A stretch of DNA of 64,000 bases. Origin: Stenotrophomonas sp. ASS1. GTDB lineage: Bacteria > Pseudomonadota > Gammaproteobacteria > Xanthomonadales > Xanthomonadaceae. Location: the NCBI RefSeq assembly GCF_004346925.1, contig NZ_CP031167.1, positions 4,298,001-4,362,000 of the forward strand, written 5' to 3'. Positions 16,047 to 25,013 of this stretch are shown piece by piece. Every line of letters starts with the position of its first letter. Positions within the stretch are counted from its first letter, which is position 1. Both the position numbers and the translations under genes were made by a program. Below the pieces are notes generated by a model. It was not told the origin of the DNA and ran no database searches. It saw only the letters and a list, made by a program, of their open reading frames with translations.

Positions 16047-16826
16047 ATGCATATTGAAGTCACCGGCCGCGGGCCGGACCTGGTTCTGATCCACGGCTGG
16101 GCCCTGCAGGGCGGCGTGTTCGCACCGCTGGTGCAGCGCTTGGCAGACCAGTTCACCCTGCACCTGGTCGACCTTCCCGGGCATGGCCACAGCCGCGACG
16201 ACACCACGCCGCTGCGCCTGCCGTTCGTGGTCAACGCGATTGCGGCGGCGACGCCACCGGCGGTGTGGTGCGGCTGGTCGCTGGGCGGATTGTTCGCGCT
16301 GCACGCGGCAGCGACGCTGCCGAAGGTGCGTGGGCTGGCGATGATCGCCGCCACACCGCGCTTCGTACGTGGCGAAGATTGGCCGCACGCGGTGGAACCG
16401 GCCGTGTTCGAGCAGTTCGGGCGTGAGCTGGCCACCGATTTCGCCGGCACCCTGGAACGCTTCCTCGCCCTGGACGTGATGGGCTCAGCGCACGCCCGCG
16501 AAGAGCTGCGCACCCTGCGCCAGCGCTTGGTCGAGCGCGGTGCACCCACCGAACGCGCGCTGCTGGAGGGCCTGCGCCTGCTGGAAAGCACCGATCTGCG
16601 CGGCGCACTGCCGACGCTGGGCAAACCCAGCCTGTGGATCGCCGGCCAACGCGACCGGTTGGTCTCACCGGCGGCAATGCAGGCCGCCGCGGCACTGGCC
16701 CCGGGTGCGCAGGCGCTGACCATCGCCCACGGCGGCCATGCGCCCTTCCTCGGCCATGCCGACGAGGTCGCCGCCGCCCTGCAACACTTCGTTGCCGGCC
16801 TGTCACCGGCCGATGGCGGACAATGA
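16047..16826 (+). CDS. bioH: Pimeloyl-ACP methyl ester esterase
   Basis: The 259-residue alpha/beta hydrolase has HGWALQ for the oxyanion region, nucleophile Ser78 in GWSLGG, the acid Asp in GQRDRLV and the base His in HGGHAPF. BioH removes the methyl group that BioC adds, releasing pimeloyl-ACP for BioF. Its position between bioF and bioC supports the name over a generic hydrolase. Confidence 0.93.
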   Translation: MHIEVTGRGPDLVLIHGWALQGGVFAPLVQRLADQFTLHLVDLPGHGHSRDDTTPLRLPFVVNAIAAATPPAVWCGWSLGGLFALHAAATLPKVRGLAMIAATPRFVRGEDWPHAVEPAVFEQFGRELATDFAGTLERFLALDVMGSAHAREELRTLRQRLVERGAPTERALLEGLRLLESTDLRGALPTLGKPSLWIAGQRDRLVSPAAMQAAAALAPGAQALTIAHGGHAPFLGHADEVAAALQHFVAGLSPADGGQ

Positions 16827-16855
16827 GCGCCTTCCTCATTCCTCGGGATTGACGC

Positions 16856-17635
16856 ATGGATCTGGGTATCAATGGCCGCTGGGCACTGGTCTGCGGCGCA
16901 AGCAAGGGGCTGGGCCTGGGCTGCGCGCGTGCGCTGGTGCGTGAAGGCGTCAACGTGGTGATCGTGGCCCGCGGTGAAGCCGCCCTGCAGGCCGCCGCTG
17001 AAGAGCTGCGCGCGCTGGCCGGTGCCGCCGAGGTGCGCGCGATTGTCGCCGACGTCACCACCGAAGCCGGCCGTGCCGCCGCGCTGGCCGCGTGCCCGCA
17101 GGTGGACATCCTGGTCAACAACGCCGGTGGCCCGCCGCCCGGTGATTTCCGCACCTTCGAGCGCGACGACTGGATTGCCGCGCTGGACGCCAACATGCTG
17201 GCGCCGATCGCGCTGATCCGCGCCACCGTCGACGCGATGATCGAGCGCGGCTTCGGCCGTATCGTCAACATCACCTCGTCGGCGGTGAAAGCCCCGATCG
17301 ATATCCTGGCGCTGTCCAACGGCGCGCGCAGTGGCCTGACCGGTTTCGTCGCCGGCCTGTCGCGCCGCACCGTGGCCCACAACGTCACGATCAACAACCT
17401 GCTGCCCGGCCAGTTCGACACCGACCGCCTGCGCGCCAACTTCGCCCACAGTGCGGGCAAGGACGGCGACGCCGACGAAGTGGCCGAACGCCGCCGCCAG
17501 CAGATCCCCGCCGGCCGCTTCGGCAAACCCGACGAATTCGGCGCCGCCTGCGCCTTCCTGTGCAGTGCACAGGCCGGTTACCTCACGGGGCAGAACCTGC
17601 TGATCGACGGCGGCGCCTACCCTGGTACGTTCTAA
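16856..17635 (+). CDS. Atypical short-chain dehydrogenase/reductase within the biotin operon
   Basis: The 259-residue protein keeps the SDR Rossmann fold: GASKGLG at 14-20 (NADP-type Lys17), VNNAGG near 88, NITSS at about 138-142, and the terminal LIDGGAYPG. The catalytic Tyr-x-x-x-Lys is replaced by Ser154-Asn-Gly-Ala-Arg158 at the correct 13-residue spacing from Ser141. A subgroup of FabG-like SDRs shares this LSNxxR pattern, so it is unlikely to be sequencing error. Chemistry is therefore unclear: it may reduce by another mechanism or bind a ligand. It lies 29 bases after bioH and 12 before bioC, so is co-transcribed. Confidence 0.85.
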   Translation: MDLGINGRWALVCGASKGLGLGCARALVREGVNVVIVARGEAALQAAAEELRALAGAAEVRAIVADVTTEAGRAAALAACPQVDILVNNAGGPPPGDFRTFERDDWIAALDANMLAPIALIRATVDAMIERGFGRIVNITSSAVKAPIDILALSNGARSGLTGFVAGLSRRTVAHNVTINNLLPGQFDTDRLRANFAHSAGKDGDADEVAERRRQQIPAGRFGKPDEFGAACAFLCSAQAGYLTGQNLLIDGGAYPGTF

Positions 17636-17647
17636 GAGACTTTCGCA

Positions 17648-18532
17648 ATGCCGTCCCACTTCGATGCCCGCCACGTCCGCCGCGCGTTCGCCCGTGCCGC
17701 CAACAGCTACGACGCCGCCGCCGCCCTGCAGCGCGAAGTGCAGTCGCGGCTGATCGAATCGCTGGACTACCTGGAGGCACGCAAGCCCGAGGTAGTGCTG
17801 GACATTGGTGCCGGCACCGGCCATGCCAGCGCGTTGATGAAGAAGCGCTGGCCGAAGGCGCAGGTGATCGCGCTGGACGTGGCGCTGCCGATGCTGGACC
17901 AGGCCAAGCGCCAGGCCGGCTGGTGGAAGCCGTTCCAGCGCCTGTGCGGTGATGCCGCCGCGCTGCCGCTGGCCGACAACAGCGTGGACGTGATCTTCAG
18001 CAACCTGTGCCTGCAGTGGGTGGACGACCTGCCGGCGGTGTTTGCCGGGTTCCGCCGTGTGCTCAAGCCAGGTGGCCTGCTGGTGTGTTCCACTTTCGGC
18101 CCGGAAACGCTGGTCGAGCTCAACGAAGCATTCGCCGCTGCCGATGACCGCCCGCACGTGAGCCGCTTCGCGCAGATCGCGCAGTTCGGCGATGCGCTGA
18201 TGATGGCCGGCTTCCGCGACCCGGTGCTGGACCGCGACCTGTTCACCCTGACCTACGACGACCTGCCGTCACTGATGCGCGAACTGCGCGCGATGGGCGC
18301 GACCAATGCCCGCGTCGACCGTCGCCACACGCTGACCGGGCGTGGCCGTTTCGCCGCTGCGGCAGCGGCGTATGAACCGATGCGTCGTGCCGACGGCAAG
18401 CTGCCCAGCAGCTGGGAAGTGATCTATGCGCACGCCTGGGCACCGGACCCGGGCACACCGATCCGCGAAGGCGGGCATGACGTGGCCTCGGTGCCGGTGT
18501 CGGCAATTCCGATCCGGCGCAAGCAGACCTGA
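17648..18532 (+). CDS. bioC: Malonyl-ACP O-methyltransferase
   Basis: The 294-residue class I SAM methyltransferase starts with FDARHVRRAFARAANSYDAAA, typical of BioC. It then has DIGAGTGHASALM for SAM binding, IALDVALPML, and SNLCLQWVDDL. BioC methylates malonyl-ACP so that fatty-acid synthase can build the pimeloyl chain, which BioH later demethylates. Last gene of this operon. Confidence 0.94.
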   Translation: MPSHFDARHVRRAFARAANSYDAAAALQREVQSRLIESLDYLEARKPEVVLDIGAGTGHASALMKKRWPKAQVIALDVALPMLDQAKRQAGWWKPFQRLCGDAAALPLADNSVDVIFSNLCLQWVDDLPAVFAGFRRVLKPGGLLVCSTFGPETLVELNEAFAAADDRPHVSRFAQIAQFGDALMMAGFRDPVLDRDLFTLTYDDLPSLMRELRAMGATNARVDRRHTLTGRGRFAAAAAAYEPMRRADGKLPSSWEVIYAHAWAPDPGTPIREGGHDVASVPVSAIPIRRKQT

Positions 18533-18539
18533 TCGTCCG

Positions 18540-18719
18540 GTAGTGCCGGCCACTGGCTGGCAACCTCGCGATTCCATGGTGGGCATCTGCCGGCCAGCGG
18601 CCGGCACTACCGCAATCCACACCGCACGCGAATCGCTCCGGTAGGTGCCAACCTTGGTTGGCACACCCCATCAGATCGCGATGCCGCCAGCAGTGTGCCG
18701 ACCAAGGTCGGCACCCACC
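18540..18719. repeat. Two SMAG palindrome dimers after bioC
   Basis: The first dimer (18540-18611) is GTAGTGCCGGCC...GGCA facing TGCCGGCC...GGCACTAC. The second (about 18641-18719) uses a different stem, GTAGGTGCCAACC...GGTTGGCAC facing GTGCCGACC...GGTCGGCACCCAC. They fill the space between convergent bioC and the ydcF-like gene and could act as a bidirectional RNA-end structure. Confidence 0.85.
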
Positions 18720-18737
18720 CAAATGCAGGCTTCCGCC

Positions 18738-19370
18738 TCAGGTATTGGCCGGCGAACTCAGCGGCGGGCGCACCAGGTCGCGGTGGAAGAAATAGATTTC
18801 CTGCACCAGGAAGCGCCAGCTGGTGTGGAAGCTGCGGAAGCGCGTGCTGGGCGTGGACGAGGCCAGCGCATCGATGCCCAGCGCCTTGCTCAGGCGCAGC
18901 GCGCGCGCCATGTGCAGCGGATCGCTGACGATGATCACCCGGTGCAGGTCGCGCTGGTCCATCAGCCGCTTGGCTTCAACCAGGTTCTGCACGGTATTGC
19001 GCGAGGCGGTTTCGATCAGGATCGCATCGTCCGGCACACCATGCTTCAGCGCATAACGCCGCGCCACCTGCGATTCGGAAAAACGCGCACCGGTGCCACC
19101 GTAGCCGCCGGTGAAGATCAGCAGCGGCGCGTACTGGGCCTCGTACAGGTCCAGCCCATGCCGGATACGCTCTTCGAACACCGGTGACGGCTTGGCGTCA
19201 TAGGCGGCCGCACCCAGCACGATGATGGCGTCGGCCTTGGCGGCCTGGTCACGCTCGCCGACCCAGACGATCCAGGCAGTCACGCCCAGCAGCCAGATCA
19301 CCAGCAGGACAAACAGCCGCCACAGCCAGCCCAGCAGGCCGGTGCGAGGCCGCTGCCGGTCGCGGCTCAC
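18738..19370 (-). CDS. YdcF-like DUF218 membrane protein
   Basis: From a GTG at 19370 overlapping the stop of the upstream dehydratase gene (GTGA), the product is 210 residues. A single N-terminal membrane helix (LFVLLVIWLLGVTAWIVWVG) is followed by a DUF218 domain: ADAIIVLGAAAYDAKPS, FTGGYGGTG, SESQVARRYALKHGVP and VIIVSDPLHMARA. Homologues (YdcF/SanA/ElyC) are linked to envelope polysaccharide metabolism, but the activity is not established. Confidence 0.85.
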   Translation of the reverse strand: MSRDRQRPRTGLLGWLWRLFVLLVIWLLGVTAWIVWVGERDQAAKADAIIVLGAAAYDAKPSPVFEERIRHGLDLYEAQYAPLLIFTGGYGGTGARFSESQVARRYALKHGVPDDAILIETASRNTVQNLVEAKRLMDQRDLHRVIIVSDPLHMARALRLSKALGIDALASSTPSTRFRSFHTSWRFLVQEIYFFHRDLVRPPLSSPANT

Positions 19371-20329
19371 GGCGCCCCCCAGCGCAGCGCTGGCAGGTCG
19401 ACGTTGCCGCCGGACAGCACCAGGCCCACGCGCAGTCCGGCGAAACGTTGCGGCTGCGCCAGCACCGCAGCCAGCACGGTGGCCGAGGACGGCTCGACCA
19501 CCTGCTTGAGCACCTCCCACAGCAGGCGCATCGCGGCCATCGTCGCCGCGTCATCGACCACGATCACCTCGGCACCGGCCGCGCGCAGCAGTTCGAAATT
19601 GGGCGCGCCGATCAGGGTACGCAGGCCATCGCAGATCGTGTCCGGAGTGAACGCGTCCTGGCGCTCGCCAGCGGCCAGCGAGCGCGCGGTATCGTCGGCA
19701 CCGGCCGGCTCGGCCAGCACCAGACGGGTCTGCGGGCTGGCGTGCTGCAGCGCCAGCGCAGTGCCGCTGGCGAGGCCGCCGCCGCCCACCGGTACCACCA
19801 GCACGTCGAACGGGCCGTCGCTGTGCAGCAGTTCCAGGGCGGCGGTGCCCTGCCCGGCCATCACCGCCGGATTCGTATAGGGATGCACCAGGGTCGCGCC
19901 GGTGTCGGCCTGCACCTTGGCGCAGGTGGCCTCACGGTCGGCAATGGTCGGCGGGCAGTGCCAGAGCGTGGCGCCATGGCGCGCAATATTGGCCAGCTTG
20001 GCCGCCACCGCACCTTCCGGCACCACCACGTGACAGGGAATGCCCCGGGTACGTGCGGCCAGCGCCAGCGCGGCGCCGTGATTGCCAGAGGAGTGGGTGA
20101 CCACGCCGGCACTGGCGGAATCAGCCTCCAGCGACCACACCGCGTTGCAGGCACCGCGGAACTTGAACGCACCACCACGCTGCAGGTGCTCGGCCTTGAA
20201 CGCCAGCTGTGCCCCGGCCAGCGCATCGAGCGTGTGCGAGCGCAGCACCGGGGTCACGCTGGCATGCGGGGCGATCCTCGCGGCAGCAAGCAGGACGTCG
20301 TCGGCGCGGGGCAACAGTGAATCGCTCAT
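19367..20329 (-). CDS. PLP-dependent serine/threonine dehydratase family protein
   Basis: A 320-residue fold-type II PLP enzyme: Schiff-base Lys56 in GGAFKFRGA, SSGNHGAALA for the substrate carboxylate, and the GGGGLASG phosphate-binding loop. There is no C-terminal ACT-like regulatory domain, so it is of the catabolic threonine dehydratase, serine racemase or hydroxyaspartate dehydratase type rather than biosynthetic IlvA. Substrate cannot be told from sequence. It is coupled to the YdcF-like gene. Confidence 0.88.
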   Translation of the reverse strand: MSDSLLPRADDVLLAAARIAPHASVTPVLRSHTLDALAGAQLAFKAEHLQRGGAFKFRGACNAVWSLEADSASAGVVTHSSGNHGAALALAARTRGIPCHVVVPEGAVAAKLANIARHGATLWHCPPTIADREATCAKVQADTGATLVHPYTNPAVMAGQGTAALELLHSDGPFDVLVVPVGGGGLASGTALALQHASPQTRLVLAEPAGADDTARSLAAGERQDAFTPDTICDGLRTLIGAPNFELLRAAGAEVIVVDDAATMAAMRLLWEVLKQVVEPSSATVLAAVLAQPQRFAGLRVGLVLSGGNVDLPALRWGAP

Positions 20330-20488
20330 GACGCAAGATTAACGTATGCCCCCGCGCTGGCGACCGGGACACAGGTCATGCCAGCATGCAGCCCTACGCC
20401 TCCATTCATCCTGGCCGGCGGAATTAAGGGCCGATTCAACGCTTGCGCCCGAAGCTGACTGCACACCCGTCCTCTGGGGGGACCCACC

Positions 20489-20974
20489 ATGAAAATGCGC
20501 CTGATGCTTGCCGGTGGCCTGTTGCTGGCCCTGACCGGCTGCACCACCTACGACTATGTCGGCGGCGGCCGCAGCGGCAGCTACTACCACGGTGCGCCGT
20601 CGGTGGAATACCGCTACCCGGCCGGCTATCCCTACAACTACGGCCCCTACTACGGTGGCTATGGCGGCTACTACGGCGGCTACGGCAACCCGTATTACTC
20701 GCGCCCGATCTACCGTCCGCCGCACAACCACCGCCCGCCGCCGCGTCCGGGCAATGGCGGCGAGCACCGTCCGCCGCCGCCGTCGCGTCCGTCGTACAAC
20801 GGGGGTTCGCCGTGGCGGAACATGGACTCCATGCGCCGCCCGCCGCAATCGAACGCCCAGCCGTCGGCGCCCCCGCCGCAGGCCCGTCCGGCACCGGCAC
20901 CGAGTGCGCCGAGGATGAACGGTTCCCCCTGGCGCAACATGGATCGTGCGACGCAGCGCACAGTTGAGCGCTGA
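20489..20974 (+). CDS. Tyr/Gly-rich, Pro-rich small lipoprotein
   Basis: A 161-residue protein with a lipoprotein signal (MKMRLMLAGGLLLALTGC, Cys at 18), then a Tyr/Gly/Pro repeat region (YGPYYGGYGGYYGGYGNP) and a Pro-rich tail. The tail has an internal repeat: GGSPWRNMDSM near residue 106 and NGSPWRNMDRA near residue 144. GGGGGG lies about eight bases before the ATG. Function unknown; low complexity suggests a structural envelope role. Confidence 0.75.
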   Translation: MKMRLMLAGGLLLALTGCTTYDYVGGGRSGSYYHGAPSVEYRYPAGYPYNYGPYYGGYGGYYGGYGNPYYSRPIYRPPHNHRPPPRPGNGGEHRPPPPSRPSYNGGSPWRNMDSMRRPPQSNAQPSAPPPQARPAPAPSAPRMNGSPWRNMDRATQRTVER

Positions 20975-21149
20975 ACCGTCTTGCATTTCACACGGTCTAA
21001 GCCGCAATCTACGCGGACAGTGACGGCCCGCGTCACAAAGTGACAAAAACGACACGGGCCGCCGCAAAAAGCTCTACGTCGATATCCGACAGGAACATCT
21101 GGATCCCCCCTGTTCCGGCCCTGTCGGATGTCGGCACCTCTGAAAACAG

Positions 21150-21183
21150 ACGGCCCCGCAATGCGGGGCCGTTTGTTTTGTTG
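21150..21183 (+). terminator. Intrinsic terminator (partly bidirectional)
   Basis: Ten-base perfect stem ACGGCCCCGC/GCGGGGCCGT with a 3-base loop, followed by TTGTTTTG on the plus strand. On the other strand TCTGTTTTC follows the stem, so it may stop both directions. Confidence 0.75.
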
Positions 21184-21213
21184 GGTCGCCAACCGGCGAG
21201 GGCCCCAGCGTCA

Positions 21214-21238
21214 GTAGCTCCACGCCATGCGTGGATGG
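21214..21238 (+). repeat. SMAG-like GTAG element
   Basis: GTAGCTCCACGCCATGCGTGGATGG, the CCACGC/GCGTGG stem subtype also seen near 23425 and 41030. Confidence 0.65.
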
Positions 21239-21254
21239 CGCCTTCCCGACAGCC

Positions 21255-21294
21255 GCAAAAAAACAGGGCCGGACAGTCCCCCGACTGCCGGCCC
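21255..21294 (-). terminator. Intrinsic terminator reading leftward
   Basis: Stem AGGGCCGG-A-CAGTC against GACTGCCGGCCCT (13 pairs, one bulged A) with a four-base loop. Read on the minus strand it is followed by TG and seven T (the A-run at 21256-21262). No annotated minus-strand gene lies just upstream of it, so it implies an unannotated leftward transcript. Confidence 0.6.
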
Positions 21295-21524
21295 TCTGCT
21301 CCCCCACCGTGCGCCTGTACCGGCCCCTGTTCCAATTCCGGTCACGGGCGCCTACGGCGCCAGCCACGATGGGTGCTATTGGGTTATCTGCAAAAATCCT
21401 GCCAACTTTAGGGTTGATTTCGACGCCGGCCGGCCGGCACCGACGTCCCGGCCCCGAATGGCGCTAAAATCGCCACCCCGGCGCCGCCCCCGGTCCGCGC
21501 CCGCCCCCAGCTGAACAGCCCCCC

Positions 21525-23414
21525 ATGAACCCGTCCTTCCATCGTTACGACGTCATCGTCATCGGCGGTGGCCACGCCGGCACCGAAGCCGCGCTGGCCG
21601 CGGCCCGCACCGGCGTGCGCACCCTGCTGCTGACCCACAACATCGAAACGGTGGGTGCGATGAGCTGCAACCCGGCCATCGGCGGCATCGGCAAGGGCCA
21701 CCTGGTCAAGGAGATCGACGCGCTGGGCGGTGCGATGGCGCATGCCGCCGACCGCGCCGGCATCCAGTGGCGCACGCTCAATGCCTCCAAGGGCCCGGCC
21801 GTGCGCGCCACCCGCTGCCAGGCCGACCGCAACCTGTACCGCATGGCGATCCGCGCCATCGTCGAGGGCCAGGTCAACCTGACCGTGTTCCAGGCCGCCG
21901 TGGACGACCTGGTCATCGAAGGCGACGCCGTGCGCGGGGTCATCACCCAGACCGGGCTGCGCTTCGATGCCGAGGCCGTGGTGCTGACCGCCGGCACCTT
22001 CCTGGCCGGCAAGATCCATGTCGGCCCGACCCAGTACGCCGCCGGCCGCATGGGCGACCCGCCGGCCACCACGCTGGCCGCGCGGCTGCGCGAGCGCCCG
22101 TTCCAGGTGGACCGCCTGAAGACCGGCACGCCGCCGCGCATCGATGGCCGCTCGCTGGACTACAGCGTGATGGACGAGCAGCCCGGCGATTCGCCGCGGC
22201 CGGTGATGTCCTTCCTCGGCTCGGTGGACGAGCATCCGCAGCAGGTCAGCTGCTGGATCACCCACACCACCGAACAGACCCATCAGATCATCCGCGACGC
22301 GCTGCACCGTTCGCCGCTGTACAGCGGCCAGATCGAAGGCATCGGCCCGCGCTACTGCCCGTCCATCGAGGACAAGGTGGTGCGCTTCGCCGAGAAGGCC
22401 AGCCACCAGATCTTCGTCGAACCCGAAGGCCTGGGCATCGTCGAGATCTACCCCAACGGCATCTCCACCTCGCTGCCGTTCGACGTGCAGCTGGAGATGG
22501 TGCGCAGCATCCGTGGCTTCGAGAACGCACACATCACCCGCCCCGGCTACGCGATCGAGTACGACTTCTTCGACCCGCGCGGGCTGAAGGCCTCGCTGGA
22601 GACCAAGCTGGTCAACGGCCTGTTCTTCGCTGGCCAGATCAACGGCACCACTGGCTACGAAGAGGCCGCCGCGCAGGGCCTGCTGGCTGGCCTCAACGCC
22701 GCACGCCAGGTGCGCGGGCTGGACGGCTGGTGCCCGCGTCGCGACGAGGCCTACCTGGGCGTGCTGGTGGATGACCTGATCACCCACGGCACCAACGAGC
22801 CGTACCGCATGTTCACCAGCCGCGCCGAGTACCGCCTGCAGCTGCGCGAGGACAATGCCGACCAGCGCCTGACCCCGACCGGCCGCGAAATGGGCCTGGT
22901 GGATGATCGCCGCTGGAGCGCGTTCGAGACCAAGCAGGCCGCCGTCGCTGCCGAGCGCGCACGCCTGGGTGCGCTGTGGGCAACCCCGGCCAATGCACTG
23001 GGCCGCGAAGTGAACGAGACGCTGGGCGTGGCGGTCAGTCGCGAGACCAATGTGCTGGACCTGATCAAGCGCCCCGAGCTGGATTACGCCAAGCTGATGC
23101 AGGTGCCCTCGCTGGGCCCGGCGGTGGCCGATGGCAAGGTTGCCGAGCAGGTGGAGATCGGCGTGAAGTACGCCGGCTACCTGGACCGCCAGCGCGAGGA
23201 GATCGAGCGCCAGCAGCGGCACGAAGCCACGCCGATCGCTGAAGCCTTCGATTACGCGACCGTGCGCGGGCTGTCGGCCGAAGCGCTGCAGAAGCTGGAG
23301 CGCGTACGCCCGCAGACCATCGGCCAGGCACAGCGCATTCCGGGCATGACCCCGGCAGCGATCTCGCTGCTGCTGGTGCACCTGGAGCGCGCACGCCGGG
23401 GACGCGTGGCGTAA
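21525..23414 (+). CDS. mnmG: tRNA uridine-5-carboxymethylaminomethyl modification enzyme
   Basis: A 629-residue protein of the MnmG/GidA family: FAD-binding [19 protein letters not shown] at 11-30, [23 protein letters not shown], a second FAD motif [26 protein letters not shown], and the C-terminal [13 protein letters not shown] to [12 protein letters not shown] region. With MnmE it modifies the wobble uridine of several tRNAs. Length and motifs are full; no mnmE or rsmG is adjacent. Confidence 0.97.
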   Translation: MNPSFHRYDVIVIGGGHAGTEAALAAARTGVRTLLLTHNIETVGAMSCNPAIGGIGKGHLVKEIDALGGAMAHAADRAGIQWRTLNASKGPAVRATRCQADRNLYRMAIRAIVEGQVNLTVFQAAVDDLVIEGDAVRGVITQTGLRFDAEAVVLTAGTFLAGKIHVGPTQYAAGRMGDPPATTLAARLRERPFQVDRLKTGTPPRIDGRSLDYSVMDEQPGDSPRPVMSFLGSVDEHPQQVSCWITHTTEQTHQIIRDALHRSPLYSGQIEGIGPRYCPSIEDKVVRFAEKASHQIFVEPEGLGIVEIYPNGISTSLPFDVQLEMVRSIRGFENAHITRPGYAIEYDFFDPRGLKASLETKLVNGLFFAGQINGTTGYEEAAAQGLLAGLNAARQVRGLDGWCPRRDEAYLGVLVDDLITHGTNEPYRMFTSRAEYRLQLREDNADQRLTPTGREMGLVDDRRWSAFETKQAAVAAERARLGALWATPANALGREVNETLGVAVSRETNVLDLIKRPELDYAKLMQVPSLGPAVADGKVAEQVEIGVKYAGYLDRQREEIERQQRHEATPIAEAFDYATVRGLSAEALQKLERVRPQTIGQAQRIPGMTPAAISLLLVHLERARRGRVA

Positions 23415-23424
23415 CACGAGCGCG

Positions 23425-23597
23425 ATAGATGCCATCCACGCATGGCGTGGATCTACTGCAATGCTGCGCGCGATCCGCTGTTCCGCATACAGCATCGGCT
23501 ACAGCTACGAACCGTAGCGGGTAGTGCCGGCCGCTGGCCGGCAACCGCAGAACTCCAGACATGACCTTGAGGTTGCCGGCCAGCGGCCGGCACTACC
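23425..23597. repeat. SMAG elements between mnmG and the carbonic-anhydrase-like gene
   Basis: One element around 23425-23456 has the CCACGC/GCGTGG stem flanked by TAGAT/ATCTA. A second, at 23521-23597, is a dimer of the TGCCGGCC...GGCCGGCA subtype with GTAG at the left end and CTAC at the right. Confidence 0.8.
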
Positions 23598-23669
23598 CTG
23601 CGGTGCGCGCGCGGCGTGCAGACCACGCAGGTATCATCGTCGTGAACGCCCTGATTTCCGGAGACTTCG

Positions 23670-24200
23670 ATGAACCCGCTGCGCCCCTTCCGCGACAAGA
23701 TGCCCGTCCTCGGCGAACGCGTGTACATCGATCCGGCCTGCACCATCATCGGCGACGTGGAGCTGGCCGATGACGTGTCGGTATGGCCGGGCACGGTCAT
23801 CCGCGGCGACGTCAACCATGTGCGCATCGGTGCACGCACCAACGTGCAGGACGGCACCATCATCCACGTCAGCCACCACAGCCCGTACAACAAGGCCGGC
23901 TACCCGACCCTGATCGGCGAAGGCGTGACCGTTGGCCACGGCTGCATCATCCATGCCTGCACGATCGGCGATTACAGCCTGATCGGCATGGGCGCCTGCA
24001 TCCTCGATGGCGCCCGCGTGGAGCGCCATGGCTTCGTCGGCGCCGGTGCGGTGATCGGCCCCGGCAAGGTGGTGGGCGAAGGCGAGCTGTGGGTCGGCAA
24101 CCCTGCACGACCGGCACGCACGCTCAGTGACAAGGAAATCGAGGCGCTGCATTACTCGGCCGACCACTACGTGCGGCTGAAGGACGAATACCGGGGCTGA
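23670..24200 (+). CDS. Gamma-class carbonic anhydrase-like hexapeptide protein (YrdA/PaaY family)
   Basis: A 176-residue left-handed beta-helix protein with repeated hexapeptides: VSVWPGTVIRGDVNHVRIGARTN, then IIHVSHHSPYNKAGYP and TVGHGCIIHACTIG. These hold the metal-ligand histidines of the gamma carbonic anhydrase fold. A C-terminal helix (DKEIEALHYSADHYVRLKDEY) is typical of YrdA proteins. Members form trimers; carbonic anhydrase activity is not certain for YrdA. Confidence 0.9.
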   Translation: MNPLRPFRDKMPVLGERVYIDPACTIIGDVELADDVSVWPGTVIRGDVNHVRIGARTNVQDGTIIHVSHHSPYNKAGYPTLIGEGVTVGHGCIIHACTIGDYSLIGMGACILDGARVERHGFVGAGAVIGPGKVVGEGELWVGNPARPARTLSDKEIEALHYSADHYVRLKDEYRG

Positions 24201-24323
24201 GCCCCCGACGCTGCCATGCGGCTCTGCTAAAGTCTTGGCCCGACCAGGACCTGTCGAGACCCCCATGCCTGTGGCTGCCCGCCGGAGAGGACTCCGGCGC
24301 CCACAACGAAGGCCATCGCGCTG

Positions 24324-25013
24324 ATGGCCGCACCGATGCTCGATACCTACCGCGAGGTGGTGACGCCGGAGGGTGTGCCGCTGCAGTTGCCTGCCGCCGG
24401 CCCGGTACCGCGGGCGATGGCCTGGCTGGTCGATCTTGGCGTGCGCATCGCGGCACTGGTGCTGGTGTCCATTCCGCTGGCGCTGCTGGACAAGTTCGGC
24501 TCCGGCCTCTACCTGGTGCTGATGTTCCTGGTCTACTGGGCCTACCCGATCGTCTGCGAAGCGTTGTGGGGGCGCACGCTGGGCAAGCGTGCGCTGGGGC
24601 TGCGCGTGCTGTCCCGCGATGGCGCGCCGGTAGGCTGGATGGCGGCGATCACCCGCAACCTGCTGCGCACGGTGGACATGCTGCCGTTCGGCTATGCGCT
24701 GGGCCTGATCAGCAGCCTGTTCGATCCGCATGGCCGCCGCCTTGGCGACCTGGTGGCGGGCACCGTGGTGGTGCACGCACCCGCGCTGTACCTGCCACCG
24801 CCGCCGACCATCGACAGCGTGCTGGCCCCGCCGCAGCCGCTGCGACCAGAGGAACAGGCTGCGTTGATGGCCTTCGCCGAGCGCGCGCCACGGTTGTCGG
24901 CGGCGCGCCAGCAGGAGCTGGCCGGTATTGCCGAGCCACTGACCGGCACCCATGGCCAGGTCGGCGTGCTGCGCCTGTATGCGATGGCCAACTGGCTGCT
25001 GGGGCGGCGATGA
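24324..25013 (+). CDS. RDD-family membrane protein (first gene of MoxR/DUF58 cluster)
   Basis: The 229-residue product has an RDD domain: PRAMAWLVDLGVRIAALVLVSIPLAL with its Arg-Asp pair, then WGRTLGKRALGLRVLSRDG and FDPHGRRLGDLVAGTVVV. Three membrane segments are seen, followed by a soluble C-terminal tail of about 80 residues. The start at 24324 is not firm; an ATG at 24336 is close. It ends in an ATGA overlap with the SpoIIM-like gene. RDD proteins are small transporters or membrane scaffolds in the few studied cases. Confidence 0.85.
   Translation: MAAPMLDTYREVVTPEGVPLQLPAAGPVPRAMAWLVDLGVRIAALVLVSIPLALLDKFGSGLYLVLMFLVYWAYPIVCEALWGRTLGKRALGLRVLSRDGAPVGWMAAITRNLLRTVDMLPFGYALGLISSLFDPHGRRLGDLVAGTVVVHAPALYLPPPPTIDSVLAPPQPLRPEEQAALMAFAERAPRLSAARQQELAGIAEPLTGTHGQVGVLRLYAMANWLLGRR

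Larger units (their letters stand above)
20975..21524. other. 550-base gene-free stretch with nested hairpins and oppositely oriented terminators
   Basis: No convincing coding sequence is seen between the lipoprotein and mnmG. The stretch holds an extended nested hairpin (21084-21129: ATCCGACA and GGAACA pairing with TGTTCC and TGTCGGAT), an intrinsic terminator on the plus strand (21150-21183), a SMAG element (21214-21238) and an intrinsic terminator on the minus strand (21255-21294). This layout is compatible with one or two small RNAs or an untranslated leader. TAAAAT at 21465-21470 may be a -10 element for mnmG. Confidence 0.45.

Noticed and set aside
16856..17635. SDR as pseudogene because of lost Tyr and Lys
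   Set aside because: The frame is intact, the rest of the fold is well kept, and the same Ser/Arg pattern is known in an SDR subgroup, so it is an atypical enzyme rather than a decayed one.
21408..23495. 695-codon minus-strand open frame over mnmG
   Set aside because: It fully overlaps mnmG, shows no known motif, and has the amino-acid bias of an antisense frame.
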